Below, in pieces: positions 45,361 through 54,539 of a stretch of 64,000 bases of DNA (positions are counted from its first letter, which is position 1; the number at the start of each line of letters is the position of its first letter). The notes below the pieces were generated by a model. The model was not told the origin of the DNA. It ran no database searches and saw only the letters and a list, made by a program, of their open reading frames with translations. The stretch covers positions 186,001 to 250,000 of the forward strand of contig CAVTNM010000009.1 of assembly GCA_963736055.1 (NCBI GenBank). Reading direction: 5' to 3'. A program made the translations under genes and the position numbers. The DNA is from AC-32 sp963736055 (GTDB lineage Bacteria > Actinomycetota > Thermoleophilia > Gaiellales > Gaiellaceae).

Positions 45361-45708
45361 GTGTCCGAGCCACTTGTTCAGAGCATCCTGCTGGGAGATG
45401 CGGTCGAGCACGCTCCGGTCGCGATCCTGGTCGCGGACGAGGAGATGCGTTACGTGGCGGCCAACCTCACGGCCTGCGAGCTGCTCGGATACACGCGGGA
45501 CGAGCTGCTCAAGCTGCGCGTGACGGACGTCGCGCGCCACGAGGAGGCCCGCGGGGACTTCGAGGCGATGATCGCCCACGGCGAGCTCAAGGGCCGCACG
45601 ACGGTCGTGCGCAAGGACGGGACCGAGCTCCACCTCCGCCACCGCTCGAGCGAGACGACGATCGCCGACCTGCCGTACTACGTCGCGATTCTCTGGCCCG
45701 ACGCCTAG
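45361..45708 (+). CDS. Stand-alone PAS domain protein
   Basis: A 115-residue protein consisting of one PAS domain (APVAILVADEEMRYVAANLTACELLGYTRDELLKLRV). The ligand is unknown, and there is no output domain, so it would work through a partner. The GTG at 45361 follows TAGATT by 12 bases. Its stop overlaps the convergent pyrG stop. It is divergent from the M20 peptidase. Confidence 0.85.
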   Translation: MSEPLVQSILLGDAVEHAPVAILVADEEMRYVAANLTACELLGYTRDELLKLRVTDVARHEEARGDFEAMIAHGELKGRTTVVRKDGTELHLRHRSSETTIADLPYYVAILWPDA

Positions 45709-47354
45709 CCTGAGGCGGCGACCGCGGTACCGGCGCGCTCGCGGGAGCGCTCGAAGGCCGCGCCCACGAAGTCACGGAAGAGCGGGGCCGGCCGCGTCGG
45801 GCGCGACTTGAACTCCGGGTGGAACTGGCTGGCGACGAACCACGGATGGTCACGGAGCTCGACGATCTCCACCAGTCGCCCTTCCTGGAACGTTCCCGAG
45901 ACCACGAGCCCGGCGTCGACCAGCTGCTGCCGGTACTGGTTGTTCACCTCGTAACGGTGCCGGTGGCGCTCGTGGATGACGAGCTCGTTGTAGGCGCGGA
46001 GCGCCTGGGTTCCCTCGGCGAGCTCGACCGCCTGCGCGCCGAGGCGCATCGTGCCGCCCAGGTCCTCGATCTCCTTCTGCTCCGGCAAGAGGTCGATCAC
46101 CGGATACGGCGTCTCGGGATCCATCTCGGTCGAGTTGGCGCCCTCGAGCCCGACCGCATGCCGCGCGAACTCCGAGACCGCGACGTGCATTCCGAGGCAG
46201 ATCCCGAGGTAGGGGATCCCGCGCTCCCGCGCGACGCGGCACGCAAGGATCTTCCCCTCCCATCCGCGCGAGCCGAAGCCGCCCGGAACCAGGACGCCGT
46301 CGACGTTCTCCAGCTCGGCCTGGGCCTCCTCGAGCGACATTCCCTCGGCGTCGAACCAGCGGACGCGCACGGAGCAGCCGTGGTGGACTCCCGCGTGCTT
46401 GAGCGCCTCGTGCACCGAGAGGTACGCGTCGTGGAGCTTCACGTACTTCCCGACGAGCGCGATCTCGACGTCGCCTGCGCGCTCGGCGCGGATACGCTCG
46501 GTCAACTCGAGCCATTCGCCCAGCTGCGCCTCACCCGCAGGCAGGCCGAGCTTCTCGCAGACGAGCGAGTCGAAGCCCTCGGCCTGAAGGGCGGACGGGA
46601 CGAGGTAGAGGTCCGGGACGTCGTGGTTCGCAATCACCTCGCGCGGATCGAGATCGGCGAACAGCGCGATCTTGTCCCGGATGTCCGCCGAGATCGGGTC
46701 ATGCGAGCGCGCGACGATGATGTCGGGGTGGACGCCGATGCGGCGCAGCTCGTTGACGGAGTGCTGCGTCGGCTTGGTCTTCAGCTCGCCTGCCGTCTCG
46801 ATGAAGGGCACGAGCGTCACGTGGACGTAGCAGACGTTTTCCGGCCCGACCTGCCGCCGGAACTGGCGGATCGCCTCGAGGAAAGGCAGCGACTCGATGT
46901 CGCCGACGGTGCCGCCGATCTCGGTGACGACGACGTCGCTGTCGCTCGCATCGGTCGCGCTGCGGATCCGTTCCTTGATCTCGTTCGTGATGTGCGGAAT
47001 CACCTGCACGGTCGAGCCGAGGTACTCGCCCTTCCGCTCCTTGCGGATCACGCGATCCCAGATCGCACCGGCGGTGTGATTGGCGTTGCGGGAGAGGTTC
47101 TCGTCGATGAAGCGCTCGTAGTGGCCGATGTCCAGGTCGGTCTCGGCGCCGTCCTCGGTGACGTAGACCTCGCCATGCTGGAACGGGCTCATCGTCCCCG
47201 GATCGACGTTGATGTAGGGATCGAACTTCTGCACCTGCACCTTCAGGCCTCGGGCCTTCAGGAGGCGGCCGAGCGAGGCGGCAGTGATGCCCTTGCCGAG
47301 CGACGAGACGACCCCGCCCGTGACGAACACGTATTTCGGCGGCCGCCGGGCCAT
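45705..47354 (-). CDS. pyrG: CTP synthase
   Basis: Makes CTP from UTP, ATP and glutamine. The 549-residue protein has the synthetase domain (KYVFVTGGVVSSLGKGITAASLG, P-loop) and a class I glutamine amidotransferase domain with the nucleophile Cys in YLGICLGMH. The catalytic His and Glu are in FVASQFHPEFKSRP. Length and motifs are complete. It is adjacent to the steA/steB cluster as in Mycobacterium. Confidence 0.97.
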   Translation of the reverse strand: MARRPPKYVFVTGGVVSSLGKGITAASLGRLLKARGLKVQVQKFDPYINVDPGTMSPFQHGEVYVTEDGAETDLDIGHYERFIDENLSRNANHTAGAIWDRVIRKERKGEYLGSTVQVIPHITNEIKERIRSATDASDSDVVVTEIGGTVGDIESLPFLEAIRQFRRQVGPENVCYVHVTLVPFIETAGELKTKPTQHSVNELRRIGVHPDIIVARSHDPISADIRDKIALFADLDPREVIANHDVPDLYLVPSALQAEGFDSLVCEKLGLPAGEAQLGEWLELTERIRAERAGDVEIALVGKYVKLHDAYLSVHEALKHAGVHHGCSVRVRWFDAEGMSLEEAQAELENVDGVLVPGGFGSRGWEGKILACRVARERGIPYLGICLGMHVAVSEFARHAVGLEGANSTEMDPETPYPVIDLLPEQKEIEDLGGTMRLGAQAVELAEGTQALRAYNELVIHERHRHRYEVNNQYRQQLVDAGLVVSGTFQEGRLVEIVELRDHPWFVASQFHPEFKSRPTRPAPLFRDFVGAAFERSRERAGTAVAASG

Positions 47355-48598
47355 CAGGTGGCCCGTCCGAGCCGGTCGATCTGGGAGACGCCCGGCGTGC
47401 GCTCGATCAACTCTCCGAGGGAGCGAAGCTCGCCGATGACGGTGAGGCCCGCGAGCGCCGCGATCGCGAGCCGTTGACCCCGGGGCGTGAACGTCGCCAC
47501 GGATCCATAACCTAGCACGGCTCCAAGGGCATTCGACCCGGCGTCTCCGAGCATCGTCATCTCGCGGAGATCGTACGGAGCCAGCAGGACGGCAATCGGG
47601 GCGTAGGAGCGGACCGGGCCGCGGAGGAGCAGGGCGCAGGCTGCGAAGGCCTTCAGTGCCCGCCCGGGTCTCGTGTCGAGCTGGTTGAGCGCATTCGCCG
47701 AGAGCGAGACGAGCAACGCCCCTCGCAGCGAGCGGGTCGCCGCGAGGGCGACGGCGGGAATCCCGACCGCCTTCAGCATCCCGGTGGTGCCGCCTGAGCG
47801 AAGGTGGGCGCGAAACCCGCGTTCCGGCCCGCTCCAGACGTCGTCCGCAAGCCCGAGCGCCGCCGCCCCGGCGACGCCCAGTCGGACGCGCAAGGGGGCA
47901 CGGGACCCGCCGAGCGCGACGACGACACCGACGAGCGGAAGGCGGAGGCCACGGAAGTTGAGGGCGGTGGGGCCGCAGGCGAGGGCGGAGTCGAGCAGCT
48001 GGCGCCCGCGGTGCAGGAAGCCTCCGAGATCGCGACGGGTGGCGCGGTGGCGCAGCTGCAGCTCCCGCTCGCGGACCTCGAGCCCGGCTCGCACGGCGTC
48101 GATCGTCATCCGCACCTCGCAGCCGAACCCGGGCGCGAGCGGGAAGCAGGCTGCGCGCGCCTCCGCCGACAGGGCACGCTGGCCCGAAAGCGGCTCGCGG
48201 GCCTCGAAGCCGCTCCGGGCCCGGACGAGGAAGCGCGCCACGCGCTTGGCGATGCCGAAGCCGCCGCCCTGTGCCTGCACGAAGGCGGCGATCGTGAGAT
48301 CGGCGGACCGCTCGAGGAGCGAGCTCGGGTCTCCGTCGAGGTCGGCGTCGACGAGCAGGAGCCGTCCCGGGGGCGCCTCGCGCTCGCCGAGGGTGAGCGC
48401 CTGGCCCTTGCCGAGACGCGGCAGCGGCACGACCCGGGCACCCGCACGGCGGGCGAGCGCGGCGGTGGTGTCGTGGGAGCCGTCGTCGGCGACGATGACG
48501 GTCGCGTCGGGAAACGCGCCTCGCAGGGCTTCGATCGTCCGCTCGATCCGAGCCTCCTCGTCGCGTGCGGCGACGAGGATCGTGAGCGGCTCAGCCAC
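47354..48598 (-). CDS. GT2 glycosyltransferase fused to a MraY/WecA-like phosphotransferase
   Basis: A 414-residue hybrid. Residues 1-200 are a GT2 domain (ILVAARDEEARIERTIEALR, VIVADDGSHDTTAALARRAG, LLLVDADLDGDPSSL). Residues 210-414 form a membrane domain like WecA/MraY: LADDVWSGPERGF, SGGTTGMLKAVGIPAVAL, NALNQLDTRPGRALKAF and MLGDAGSNALGAVLGYG. The usual NxxDGxDGL loop is altered. It probably moves a sugar onto a lipid carrier for the envelope. The GTG start overlaps steB by 8 bases. Confidence 0.8.
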   Translation of the reverse strand: MAEPLTILVAARDEEARIERTIEALRGAFPDATVIVADDGSHDTTAALARRAGARVVPLPRLGKGQALTLGEREAPPGRLLLVDADLDGDPSSLLERSADLTIAAFVQAQGGGFGIAKRVARFLVRARSGFEAREPLSGQRALSAEARAACFPLAPGFGCEVRMTIDAVRAGLEVRERELQLRHRATRRDLGGFLHRGRQLLDSALACGPTALNFRGLRLPLVGVVVALGGSRAPLRVRLGVAGAAALGLADDVWSGPERGFRAHLRSGGTTGMLKAVGIPAVALAATRSLRGALLVSLSANALNQLDTRPGRALKAFAACALLLRGPVRSYAPIAVLLAPYDLREMTMLGDAGSNALGAVLGYGSVATFTPRGQRLAIAALAGLTVIGELRSLGELIERTPGVSQIDRLGRAT

Positions 48599-49469
48599 CC
48601 GTGGCAGTGAAGCCTTGCAGCGCCGGTAGGAAGTCGTCGGCCGACTGCTTCAGCCCGTACTGCCCCGAGGGTGCGCCGGCGAGCAGAAGTGCGAGCGAAA
48701 GTCGGCCGGCCGGCGTGTCGATGTCGTCCACCGATGAGAGGCCGGCCTGGCGGTAAATCGGGACGGCCGACGGGTGGGAATCGCTCGCCTCGACCCCGAC
48801 GGCCGGAACGCCCGCCGAGCCCAGGCCCGAGTAGAGCCCCTGCAGGAAGTGGCTCGTCCCGTCTTTCTGAGGCTTGGCCGTACGCACGACGATCACACCG
48901 TCGGCCGGGTCCTTGTTCCCGCCGGCCTGTTGCTCGACCAGAGCGTCGGTGAAGACCTTCCAGAGCGGCGTGTCGCCTCCATGCGCCAGCTCGGCGCCGA
49001 GTGCCCGGCCGAGCGCCTCCAGGCGTCCCGGGCCCTTGAAACTGCCGACCTCGGGGTGCGCGGCGAGCATCTTGTCGATCTGCTGCCCGTCGACCGGCAC
49101 CTTGATCACCCGTAGGCGAAGCTGCTGCCCGCCGGCGTCGGTCAGCATGCCGCTGACCGCCAATGGGACGTTGCCGGTCGGGGAGCCGACCAGCACGACC
49201 GCCTCGTGCTTGCCGCGAAGCCGGTTGCGGACGAGCGCCGGATAGGTCTGCTTGATGAAGCTTCGGGAGGCGTCCTGCTCGCGATCGAGGTTCCCGGCCT
49301 GCTGCGCGTTCTGGTCCAGCTGCTTGTGCAGGTTTGCCACCTGCTGCTCCAGCAGCGAGGTCTTCCCCTTCTCGACGGGGTTCGAGATCCCGACGCCGAC
49401 CAGGATGCCGATGATCAGCGCAAGGAAGACGGCAGCGAGCGAGGCGACGTGGTACCGAAGATCGAACAT
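48591..49469 (-). CDS. steB: SteB/MctB family protein (copper transport outer-membrane-type domain)
   Basis: A 292-residue protein with one N-terminal membrane span (VASLAAVFLALIIGILVGVGIS), a coiled-coil segment (LEQQVANLHKQLDQNAQQAG) and a large outside domain. In Corynebacterium SteB works with SteA in cell separation and wall stability; the mycobacterial homologue is MctB. The position next to steA and pyrG is conserved. The ATG at 49469 starts MFDLRYHVASL, the typical family opening. Confidence 0.88.
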   Translation of the reverse strand: MFDLRYHVASLAAVFLALIIGILVGVGISNPVEKGKTSLLEQQVANLHKQLDQNAQQAGNLDREQDASRSFIKQTYPALVRNRLRGKHEAVVLVGSPTGNVPLAVSGMLTDAGGQQLRLRVIKVPVDGQQIDKMLAAHPEVGSFKGPGRLEALGRALGAELAHGGDTPLWKVFTDALVEQQAGGNKDPADGVIVVRTAKPQKDGTSHFLQGLYSGLGSAGVPAVGVEASDSHPSAVPIYRQAGLSSVDDIDTPAGRLSLALLLAGAPSGQYGLKQSADDFLPALQGFTATGG

Positions 49470-49470
49470 C

Positions 49471-49893
49471 TCAGAGCTCCGCGCCAGTCTGGCACAGCGC
49501 GTAGAGCCGGTTGAGCGCGTTGCGCGGGAGGGAGCGCCTGAGACCCACGAGGAAGGGGCCGCTCACGGTGAGGTCGACCTTGGTGCGATCCTCGCCGGAC
49601 GCCGCGAGGGTCAGCTCGACGTCGATCCGCTCGCTCGTCATGTGCCAGGCCACCCGCTGCAGCCGCTCGACCTCGATCACGACGAGCGTTCCGGTCATAT
49701 CGGGCCGGCGGATCAGGCTAGGACGCATCCCTCCGTGGAGCTTCCAGCGCGCACCTGGCGCGAGGCCGCGGCGGTCCGGCTCGACACCGGCGACCCCGGG
49801 CCACCAGTCCGAGAGATGGTGCGGCTCGGCCAGGAAGAGCCAGACGTCGTCGCGTGGCGCGAGGAGTTGCCGGGAAGCGCTGTAGGTGGGCAT
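49471..49893 (-). CDS. SRPBCC / polyketide cyclase-like protein
   Basis: A 140-residue START-fold protein. The opening MPTYSASRQLLAPRDDVWLF, then DWWPGVAGVEPD and ERLQRVAWHM, fit the SRPBCC superfamily, which binds lipids or small hydrophobic molecules. No catalytic residue is certain. It sits between steA and steB, where Mycobacterium has nothing, and ends 1 base before the steB start. Its function may be tied to the envelope, by position only. Confidence 0.78.
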   Translation of the reverse strand: MPTYSASRQLLAPRDDVWLFLAEPHHLSDWWPGVAGVEPDRRGLAPGARWKLHGGMRPSLIRRPDMTGTLVVIEVERLQRVAWHMTSERIDVELTLAASGEDRTKVDLTVSGPFLVGLRRSLPRNALNRLYALCQTGAEL

Positions 49894-49954
49894 GGCGCCA
49901 GAAGTGTTGCTGTTTCGGCACGAGCCCGCGCGCCACGTGCGCACGTTGCCGCCG

Positions 49955-50010
49955 TAGGATCGACTCGGGGAGGAGGTCGGGGCTACCGGCGTGGGGACAT
50001 GGCACAAAGG
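49955..50010 (+). ncRNA. Candidate small RNA or leader, element C (GGGGAGGAGG family)
   Basis: TAGGAT (49955-49960) is followed after 6 bases by GGGGAGGAGG at 49967, the same spacing as elements A and B. The next bases, TCGGGGCTACCGG, keep the outer CGG/CCG pairs but not the loop. A perfect 12-bp palindrome ACGTGCGCACGT lies at 49935-49946, where the -35 region falls. The -35 box is poor. It is divergent from the SRPBCC gene and convergent with steA. The third member is weaker than the first two. Confidence 0.33.
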
Positions 50011-50025
50011 GGCATCCCCAAGGGA

Positions 50026-51159
50026 TCAGCCGAGGCCGAGCAGCTCGCGGATACGGTCGCTCAGAAGCCCGATGGAATGGCGTAGCCCGGGCGAAGCGGC
50101 GATCGCGACAACGACCGCCCCCAGCCCGGCGAACGCAAACGCCACGAGCGGCCAGAGGCCGACCTGCCGGCTGACGAGGCGCGAGACCCCTTTTGCGTCG
50201 ATGAGGATCTCCCCCACTTTCAGGCGCGTCACGAACGTCGACGACATGCCCGCCCGGTCGCGCTCCAGGAACTCGATCAGGTTGAAATGCGTGCCCACGG
50301 CGACGATCAGCTCCGCGCCCTTCTCGTAGGCGAGCAGCAGGGCGATGTCCTCGCTGATGCCGGGAGCCGAGACGGTCGCGTAGTCGAGCTCCAGGCGCTG
50401 GAGCCGGGCCGCGCCGGGGGCGACGCCGTCGCGGTAGGCATGGACGATGAGCGCCGCACCGCACCGGAGCGCGGAGTCTGAAACGGAATCCATGTCGCCG
50501 ACGATCACGTGTGGCTTCATGCCGGCTGAGAGCAGCGCGTCGGCGCCTCCGTCCACCCCGATCACGACGGGCTTGAAGTCGCGCACGTACGGCCGGACGA
50601 TCGCCAGATCGCGCTTGTAGCCGGGCCCGCGGGCGACGACGAGCGCGTGGCGCTCCCGGAACCTGATCCCGAGCGGCGGGAAATCGACGCCTTCGGCCAG
50701 CAGGCGGCCCTCCTCGCGCAGATAGCGGAGCGTGTTCTCGGCGAAGCCTTCGAGCGCCTCCGTCACCCTCCCCTGCTGCTCCGTGAGTGCGCGCCCGAGA
50801 TCGTTGGCATCGAGCGTGTGTCCGTTGGCCAGGCACGTGCCGTTGCGGAACAGGCTCGCGCCGCGGACCGTCACGTCCTCTCCGTCGCTGACCTGGTCGA
50901 AGAGCGTCGCACCGGGTGCGTCGATCAGCCGGACTCCGCCGCGCACCAGCAGGAGAGGCCCAGGATTTGGGAACCGACCACTCTGCGAGTGCGAGACGTT
51001 GACGACCACTCGGACACCCGACTCGAGCAGCTCCTCGGCCGAAACCCGGTCGAGATCCTCGTGGTCGATGATCGCGACGTCGTCCGGGCCCAGCCTGCTC
51101 ACGAGGTTCTTCGTGCGCTTCCCAAGGCGAGCGCGCCCCGTGAACTCGACGAAGCTCAT
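50026..51159 (-). CDS. steA: SteA family protein (thiamin pyrophosphokinase-like fold)
   Basis: A 377-residue protein. The N-terminal part (FTGRARLGKRTKNLVSRLGPDDVAIIDHEDLD) is the SteA signature. The middle resembles a thiamin pyrophosphokinase catalytic fold (GDMDSVSDSAL). One C-terminal membrane span (GLWPLVAFAFAGLGAVVVAIAA) anchors it. In Corynebacterium it pairs with SteB in cell separation. The ATG at 51159 overlaps the recN stop. It follows recN as in Mycobacterium. Confidence 0.88.
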   Translation of the reverse strand: MSFVEFTGRARLGKRTKNLVSRLGPDDVAIIDHEDLDRVSAEELLESGVRVVVNVSHSQSGRFPNPGPLLLVRGGVRLIDAPGATLFDQVSDGEDVTVRGASLFRNGTCLANGHTLDANDLGRALTEQQGRVTEALEGFAENTLRYLREEGRLLAEGVDFPPLGIRFRERHALVVARGPGYKRDLAIVRPYVRDFKPVVIGVDGGADALLSAGMKPHVIVGDMDSVSDSALRCGAALIVHAYRDGVAPGAARLQRLELDYATVSAPGISEDIALLLAYEKGAELIVAVGTHFNLIEFLERDRAGMSSTFVTRLKVGEILIDAKGVSRLVSRQVGLWPLVAFAFAGLGAVVVAIAASPGLRHSIGLLSDRIRELLGLG

Positions 51160-52787
51160 TGCTCCTGCACCGCCGTGATGAATTGCTCGCCTCCGAGCAT
51201 CCGCCGAAGCTCGTCACGGCGATCGTCGTCCCCGAGCGGCTCGATCGTCGTGTGCGTGGGGTCGCCCGGCACCTTCTCGACGCGAAAATGCCGGTCGGCG
51301 AGCGTTGCGATCTGCGGCAGGTGCGTGATCGTGATCACCTGCGCACGCCCGCCGAGCCGGCGCAGCGTGTCCCCGACCGCATGGGCGGTCTGACCGCCGA
51401 TCCCGGCATCGATCTCGTCGAAGACCATCGTCTCGCCTCCACCGACGGCTGCGATCGCGAGCGCGATTCGGGACAGCTCTCCGCCGGAGGCAGTCTCGGC
51501 AGCGGGCACGAACGGGATGCCCGGATTCGGGCGGATCAGAAACGCCGCCTCGTCCGTGCCGGTCGCCCCGATCTCGCGGTCGCGAAGCTCCACGTGGAAC
51601 TCTCCTTCGCCCAGCCCGATGCCTCGGAGCTCGTCGGCAACCGCGCTTGCGAACGGCTCCGCTGCGCTCTCTCTCGCCACTCGCAGCTCGGTCGCGAGCG
51701 TCTCGACCCGCTCGCTCGCCTCGGCAAGGGCTCCGGCAGCAGCGGCCGCGGGGTCGGCACCGCCGGCCACCTCGGCCAGCTCGATGCGAGCCTCCGTAGC
51801 ACGCGCCAAGAGCTCTTCGTAGGTCGCGCACCGAAAGCGGCGTTTTGCCCCGGAGATCCGTTCCAGCTCGGACTCGACGTGCTCCAGGCGATCCGGCTCG
51901 GCCTCCAGGGAGGCGAGAAAGGCGCGGAGCTCCGAGGCTGTCTCCTGGAGGCGCAGCTCCGTGTCCCGCAGGTCGTCGCCCAGACGCCTGAGCTCGGGAG
52001 CAAGTTCTTCGAGGGGCGCGAGGGCGCGTTCGGCGAGGGCGATGAGGCCCGACGCGCCCTCCCCCTCGTCCGGTGCCAGCGCCTCGCCGGCTGCGGCGAC
52101 GCCTTCCGCTAGCTCGGTCACATGGCGCAATCGATCCCGCGCGGCGCGCAGCGTCTCCTCGGCATCCGGCTCGAGCCCCTCGGTGTCGTCGACGAGAGCC
52201 TGCAGCTCGGCATGCCGCGCCTGCGCGGCGGCCGCGCCCTGCTCGAGCTCTTCGTGCCGGCGACGTGCGGCCGCGAGCTCACGCCAGGCCAGGCGAAGCT
52301 CTCGACGCCGACGAAGCTGTTCGTCACCCGCGAAGGCGTCGAGCACGTCGAGTTGGTACGAGGGCCGGGCGAGCCGCCGCTGCTCGAACTGGCCGGACAT
52401 CGCGATCACGCGCTCGCAGGCGCCTGCGAGATCCTCTCGTGCCGCGCTACGGCCCCACGCGTAGGCGCGAGTGCGGCCGTCGCCGAAGACACGGCGCGCA
52501 AGCACCAGGCCTTCCTCCTCTTCCGGGCGCAGTGCGGCCAGCGCGGCAGCCTCGTCGTCCTCGAAGAAGCCCGGCGGCAGGTCGAGCTCCGCCTCGACGT
52601 AGGCCTCCGTCCCGTCGGGCCCGACGAACGCGGCGTCGCCGCGCGCGCCGAGCAGGAGGCCGATCGCCTGGGCGAGGATCGTCTTGCCGGCGCCGGTCTC
52701 GCCAGTAATGGCGTTGAGGCCGGGAGCGAAGGCCAGGTCGGCCTCACGGATCAAGACGAGGTTCTCGATGCGGAGGCGCCGAAGCAC
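51156..52787 (-). CDS. recN: DNA repair protein RecN
   Basis: SMC-like ATPase for double-strand break repair. The 543-residue protein has the N-terminal LRIENLVLIREADLAFAPGLNAITGETGAGKTILAQA (Walker A), a central coiled coil and the C-terminal LSRIALAIAAVGGGETMVFDEIDAGIGGQTAHAVGD (signature and Walker B). The GTG at 52787 gives the family N-terminus. It is part of the nadK-recN-steA series; no LexA box was seen upstream. Confidence 0.95.
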   Translation of the reverse strand: MLRRLRIENLVLIREADLAFAPGLNAITGETGAGKTILAQAIGLLLGARGDAAFVGPDGTEAYVEAELDLPPGFFEDDEAAALAALRPEEEEGLVLARRVFGDGRTRAYAWGRSAAREDLAGACERVIAMSGQFEQRRLARPSYQLDVLDAFAGDEQLRRRRELRLAWRELAAARRRHEELEQGAAAAQARHAELQALVDDTEGLEPDAEETLRAARDRLRHVTELAEGVAAAGEALAPDEGEGASGLIALAERALAPLEELAPELRRLGDDLRDTELRLQETASELRAFLASLEAEPDRLEHVESELERISGAKRRFRCATYEELLARATEARIELAEVAGGADPAAAAAGALAEASERVETLATELRVARESAAEPFASAVADELRGIGLGEGEFHVELRDREIGATGTDEAAFLIRPNPGIPFVPAAETASGGELSRIALAIAAVGGGETMVFDEIDAGIGGQTAHAVGDTLRRLGGRAQVITITHLPQIATLADRHFRVEKVPGDPTHTTIEPLGDDDRRDELRRMLGGEQFITAVQEQ

Positions 52788-52950
52788 GGGCTGGATGCTA
52801 CGTCCGTCGCGCCGCCGGGGCGACCGGCAGATCGAGACGTGCCGGCCGGCTCTATCTGTTCACGCGCGCCCCTGGGCGGGAGGGGGCTTGGGACGGTACC
52901 GGCCTTTCACGCACGCGTGTGTGACGGGGTGGCGCCAAGAGCGTGACGTT

Positions 52951-53811
52951 TCAGGAGGCGAAGGTGCGTCGGTAGCGGCTGAAGAACGTGCTCTCCGGCA
53001 AGGTTGCCAGGAGGCTGCTCTGGTCCGAAAGGCGAGCCACGACCTGATCGCCGGGAGAGAGCTCGTGTACCTGGTGCCCGTCCACCAGCACGGCCGCGGC
53101 GACATCCGCAGTCCGGTTCTGCACCGTCAGGTCTAGTCCACGAGGGACAACCATCGGGCGCGCGTGCAGCGAGTGCGGGGCGACGAAGTTGATCGTCATC
53201 GCGTCCAGGCCCCACACCAGCACGGGGCCGCCGTTCGAGAGGTTGTAGGCAGTCGACCCGGAGGGCGTGCTGCAGATGAGCCCGTCGCACGGCAGCTGGC
53301 CGAGGTCCTCGCCCCCGATCGCCCAGCCCAGCTCGATCATGCGCCCGAGTGTCGAGCTCGTGACGACCACGTCGTTGACGGCCATCCACCGTCCTCCGTT
53401 CGCCTCTGCTTCGAGTGCCGGTAGCTCGACGACCGAGTAGTCGCCGGAGAACACCCGGCGCAACCCATCGTCGACCGCGTCGGCTCCGATCGAGGCCAGG
53501 AAGCCCACCCGCCCGAGGTTGACGCCGATCACCGGCACCGAAGTCCCGAGGAAGCGTTTCAGCGCACGCAGCATCGTCCCGTCGCCGCCGAGCACGACCG
53601 CGAGGTCGGCCGACGCCGAGTCGCGGTCGTCGCTCCCGAGCCCGTGCTTCTCGAGCTCGTCGTCGGCCAGAAGCAGCTCGATGACCCGCTCCTTCGCGAT
53701 AGCGCGCAGCTGCTCGAGGGCCTCGCCGCTCGTCTCGGGCTTGCCGTGCGTGACGACGGCCACCCGTTTGACCTCAGCGCGTTGCGTCGTCGATCCAGCT
53801 TTCGAGCTCAT
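52951..53811 (-). CDS. nadK: NAD kinase
   Basis: Phosphorylates NAD to NADP. The 286-residue protein has the GGDG motif in LAVVLGGDGTMLRALKRF, then NLGRVGFLASI and CDGLICSTPSGSTAYNLSNGGPVL, with the conserved NAD-binding Asp. The ATG at 53811 is 38 bases inside tlyA, an overlap common for this pair. A 163-base gap separates it from recN. Confidence 0.96.
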   Translation of the reverse strand: MSSKAGSTTQRAEVKRVAVVTHGKPETSGEALEQLRAIAKERVIELLLADDELEKHGLGSDDRDSASADLAVVLGGDGTMLRALKRFLGTSVPVIGVNLGRVGFLASIGADAVDDGLRRVFSGDYSVVELPALEAEANGGRWMAVNDVVVTSSTLGRMIELGWAIGGEDLGQLPCDGLICSTPSGSTAYNLSNGGPVLVWGLDAMTINFVAPHSLHARPMVVPRGLDLTVQNRTADVAAAVLVDGHQVHELSPGDQVVARLSDQSSLLATLPESTFFSRYRRTFAS

Positions 53812-54535
53812 CGGGAATCTCCGCGTGCCGGCGATGGACGAGCCGAAGGAAGAACTCGCGGTTTCCCTTCGGGCCCGGCAGGCCTGAGTCTACGACGCCG
53901 ATCGCCTGCGCCTCCCAGTCGGCTGCGGCCCGCGCCACCTCGTCCAGCACTCGCCTGTGCACCTCGCGGTCGCGCACCACTCCGCGCCGGGCCTCGCCAC
54001 GCTCGGCTTCGAATTGCGGCTTGACGAGCACGAGTGCCTCCCAGCCCGGGGCCGCGAACCGAAGCGCAGCAGGCAAGGCCTTGCGCACGCTCACGAAGGA
54101 AACATCGCAGACCACCAGCTGCGGCGGGAACGGCAGTTCGCGCAGGTCGCGCACGTTCACCCGCTCGAGGACGGTCACACGCGGATCGACCCGTATGCGC
54201 GGGTGCAGCTGGCCGTACCCCACGTCGAGAGCGATCACGCGCGCAGCCCCCCGTTGAAGCAGCGCATCGGTGAACCCGCCCGTCGAGGCCCCGATGTCGA
54301 GGGCGTCGCGGCCGGTCGGGTCGACGTCGAAGGCGTCGAGCGCGTGGGCCAGCTTCTCGCCGCCGCGCGAGACGAAGCGCGCCGGCTCGGTCACCTCGAG
54401 CTCGACCGACTCGTCCACCTGCTGTCCCGCCTTCTCGTAGCCCGGCACCTGTCCCGCCAGGACCAGGGCCTGGGCCTGGGCGCGACTCTCGGCGAGCCCG
54501 CGCTCCACGAGCAGCACGTCCAGACGCTTCTTCAC
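53774..54535 (-). CDS. tlyA: TlyA family rRNA 2'-O-methyltransferase
   Basis: Methylates 16S and 23S rRNA ribose in other actinobacteria and affects capreomycin sensitivity. The 253-residue protein has an S4 domain (KKRLDVLLVERGLAESRAQAQALVLAGQV) and an FtsJ-like methyltransferase domain with DIGASTGGFTDALLQRGA. The KPQFE and DVSFVS motifs carry the catalytic tetrad. The GTG at 54535 lies 5 bases before the prenyl synthase stop. Confidence 0.93.
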   Translation of the reverse strand: MKKRLDVLLVERGLAESRAQAQALVLAGQVPGYEKAGQQVDESVELEVTEPARFVSRGGEKLAHALDAFDVDPTGRDALDIGASTGGFTDALLQRGAARVIALDVGYGQLHPRIRVDPRVTVLERVNVRDLRELPFPPQLVVCDVSFVSVRKALPAALRFAAPGWEALVLVKPQFEAERGEARRGVVRDREVHRRVLDEVARAAADWEAQAIGVVDSGLPGPKGNREFFLRLVHRRHAEIPDELESWIDDATR

Positions 54536-54539
54536 ACGA

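Noticed and set aside
49999..50085. Short frame (28 residues) after element C
   Set aside because: The start is 22 bases from the G-rich stretch, overlaps steA and has no counterpart after elements A or B.
52800..52950. A further member of the GGGGAGGAGG element family between recN and nadK
   Set aside because: The G-rich run (GGGCGGGAGGGGG) has no TANNNT box 6 bases upstream. The nearby CACGCACGCGTGTGTG is only a partial palindrome.
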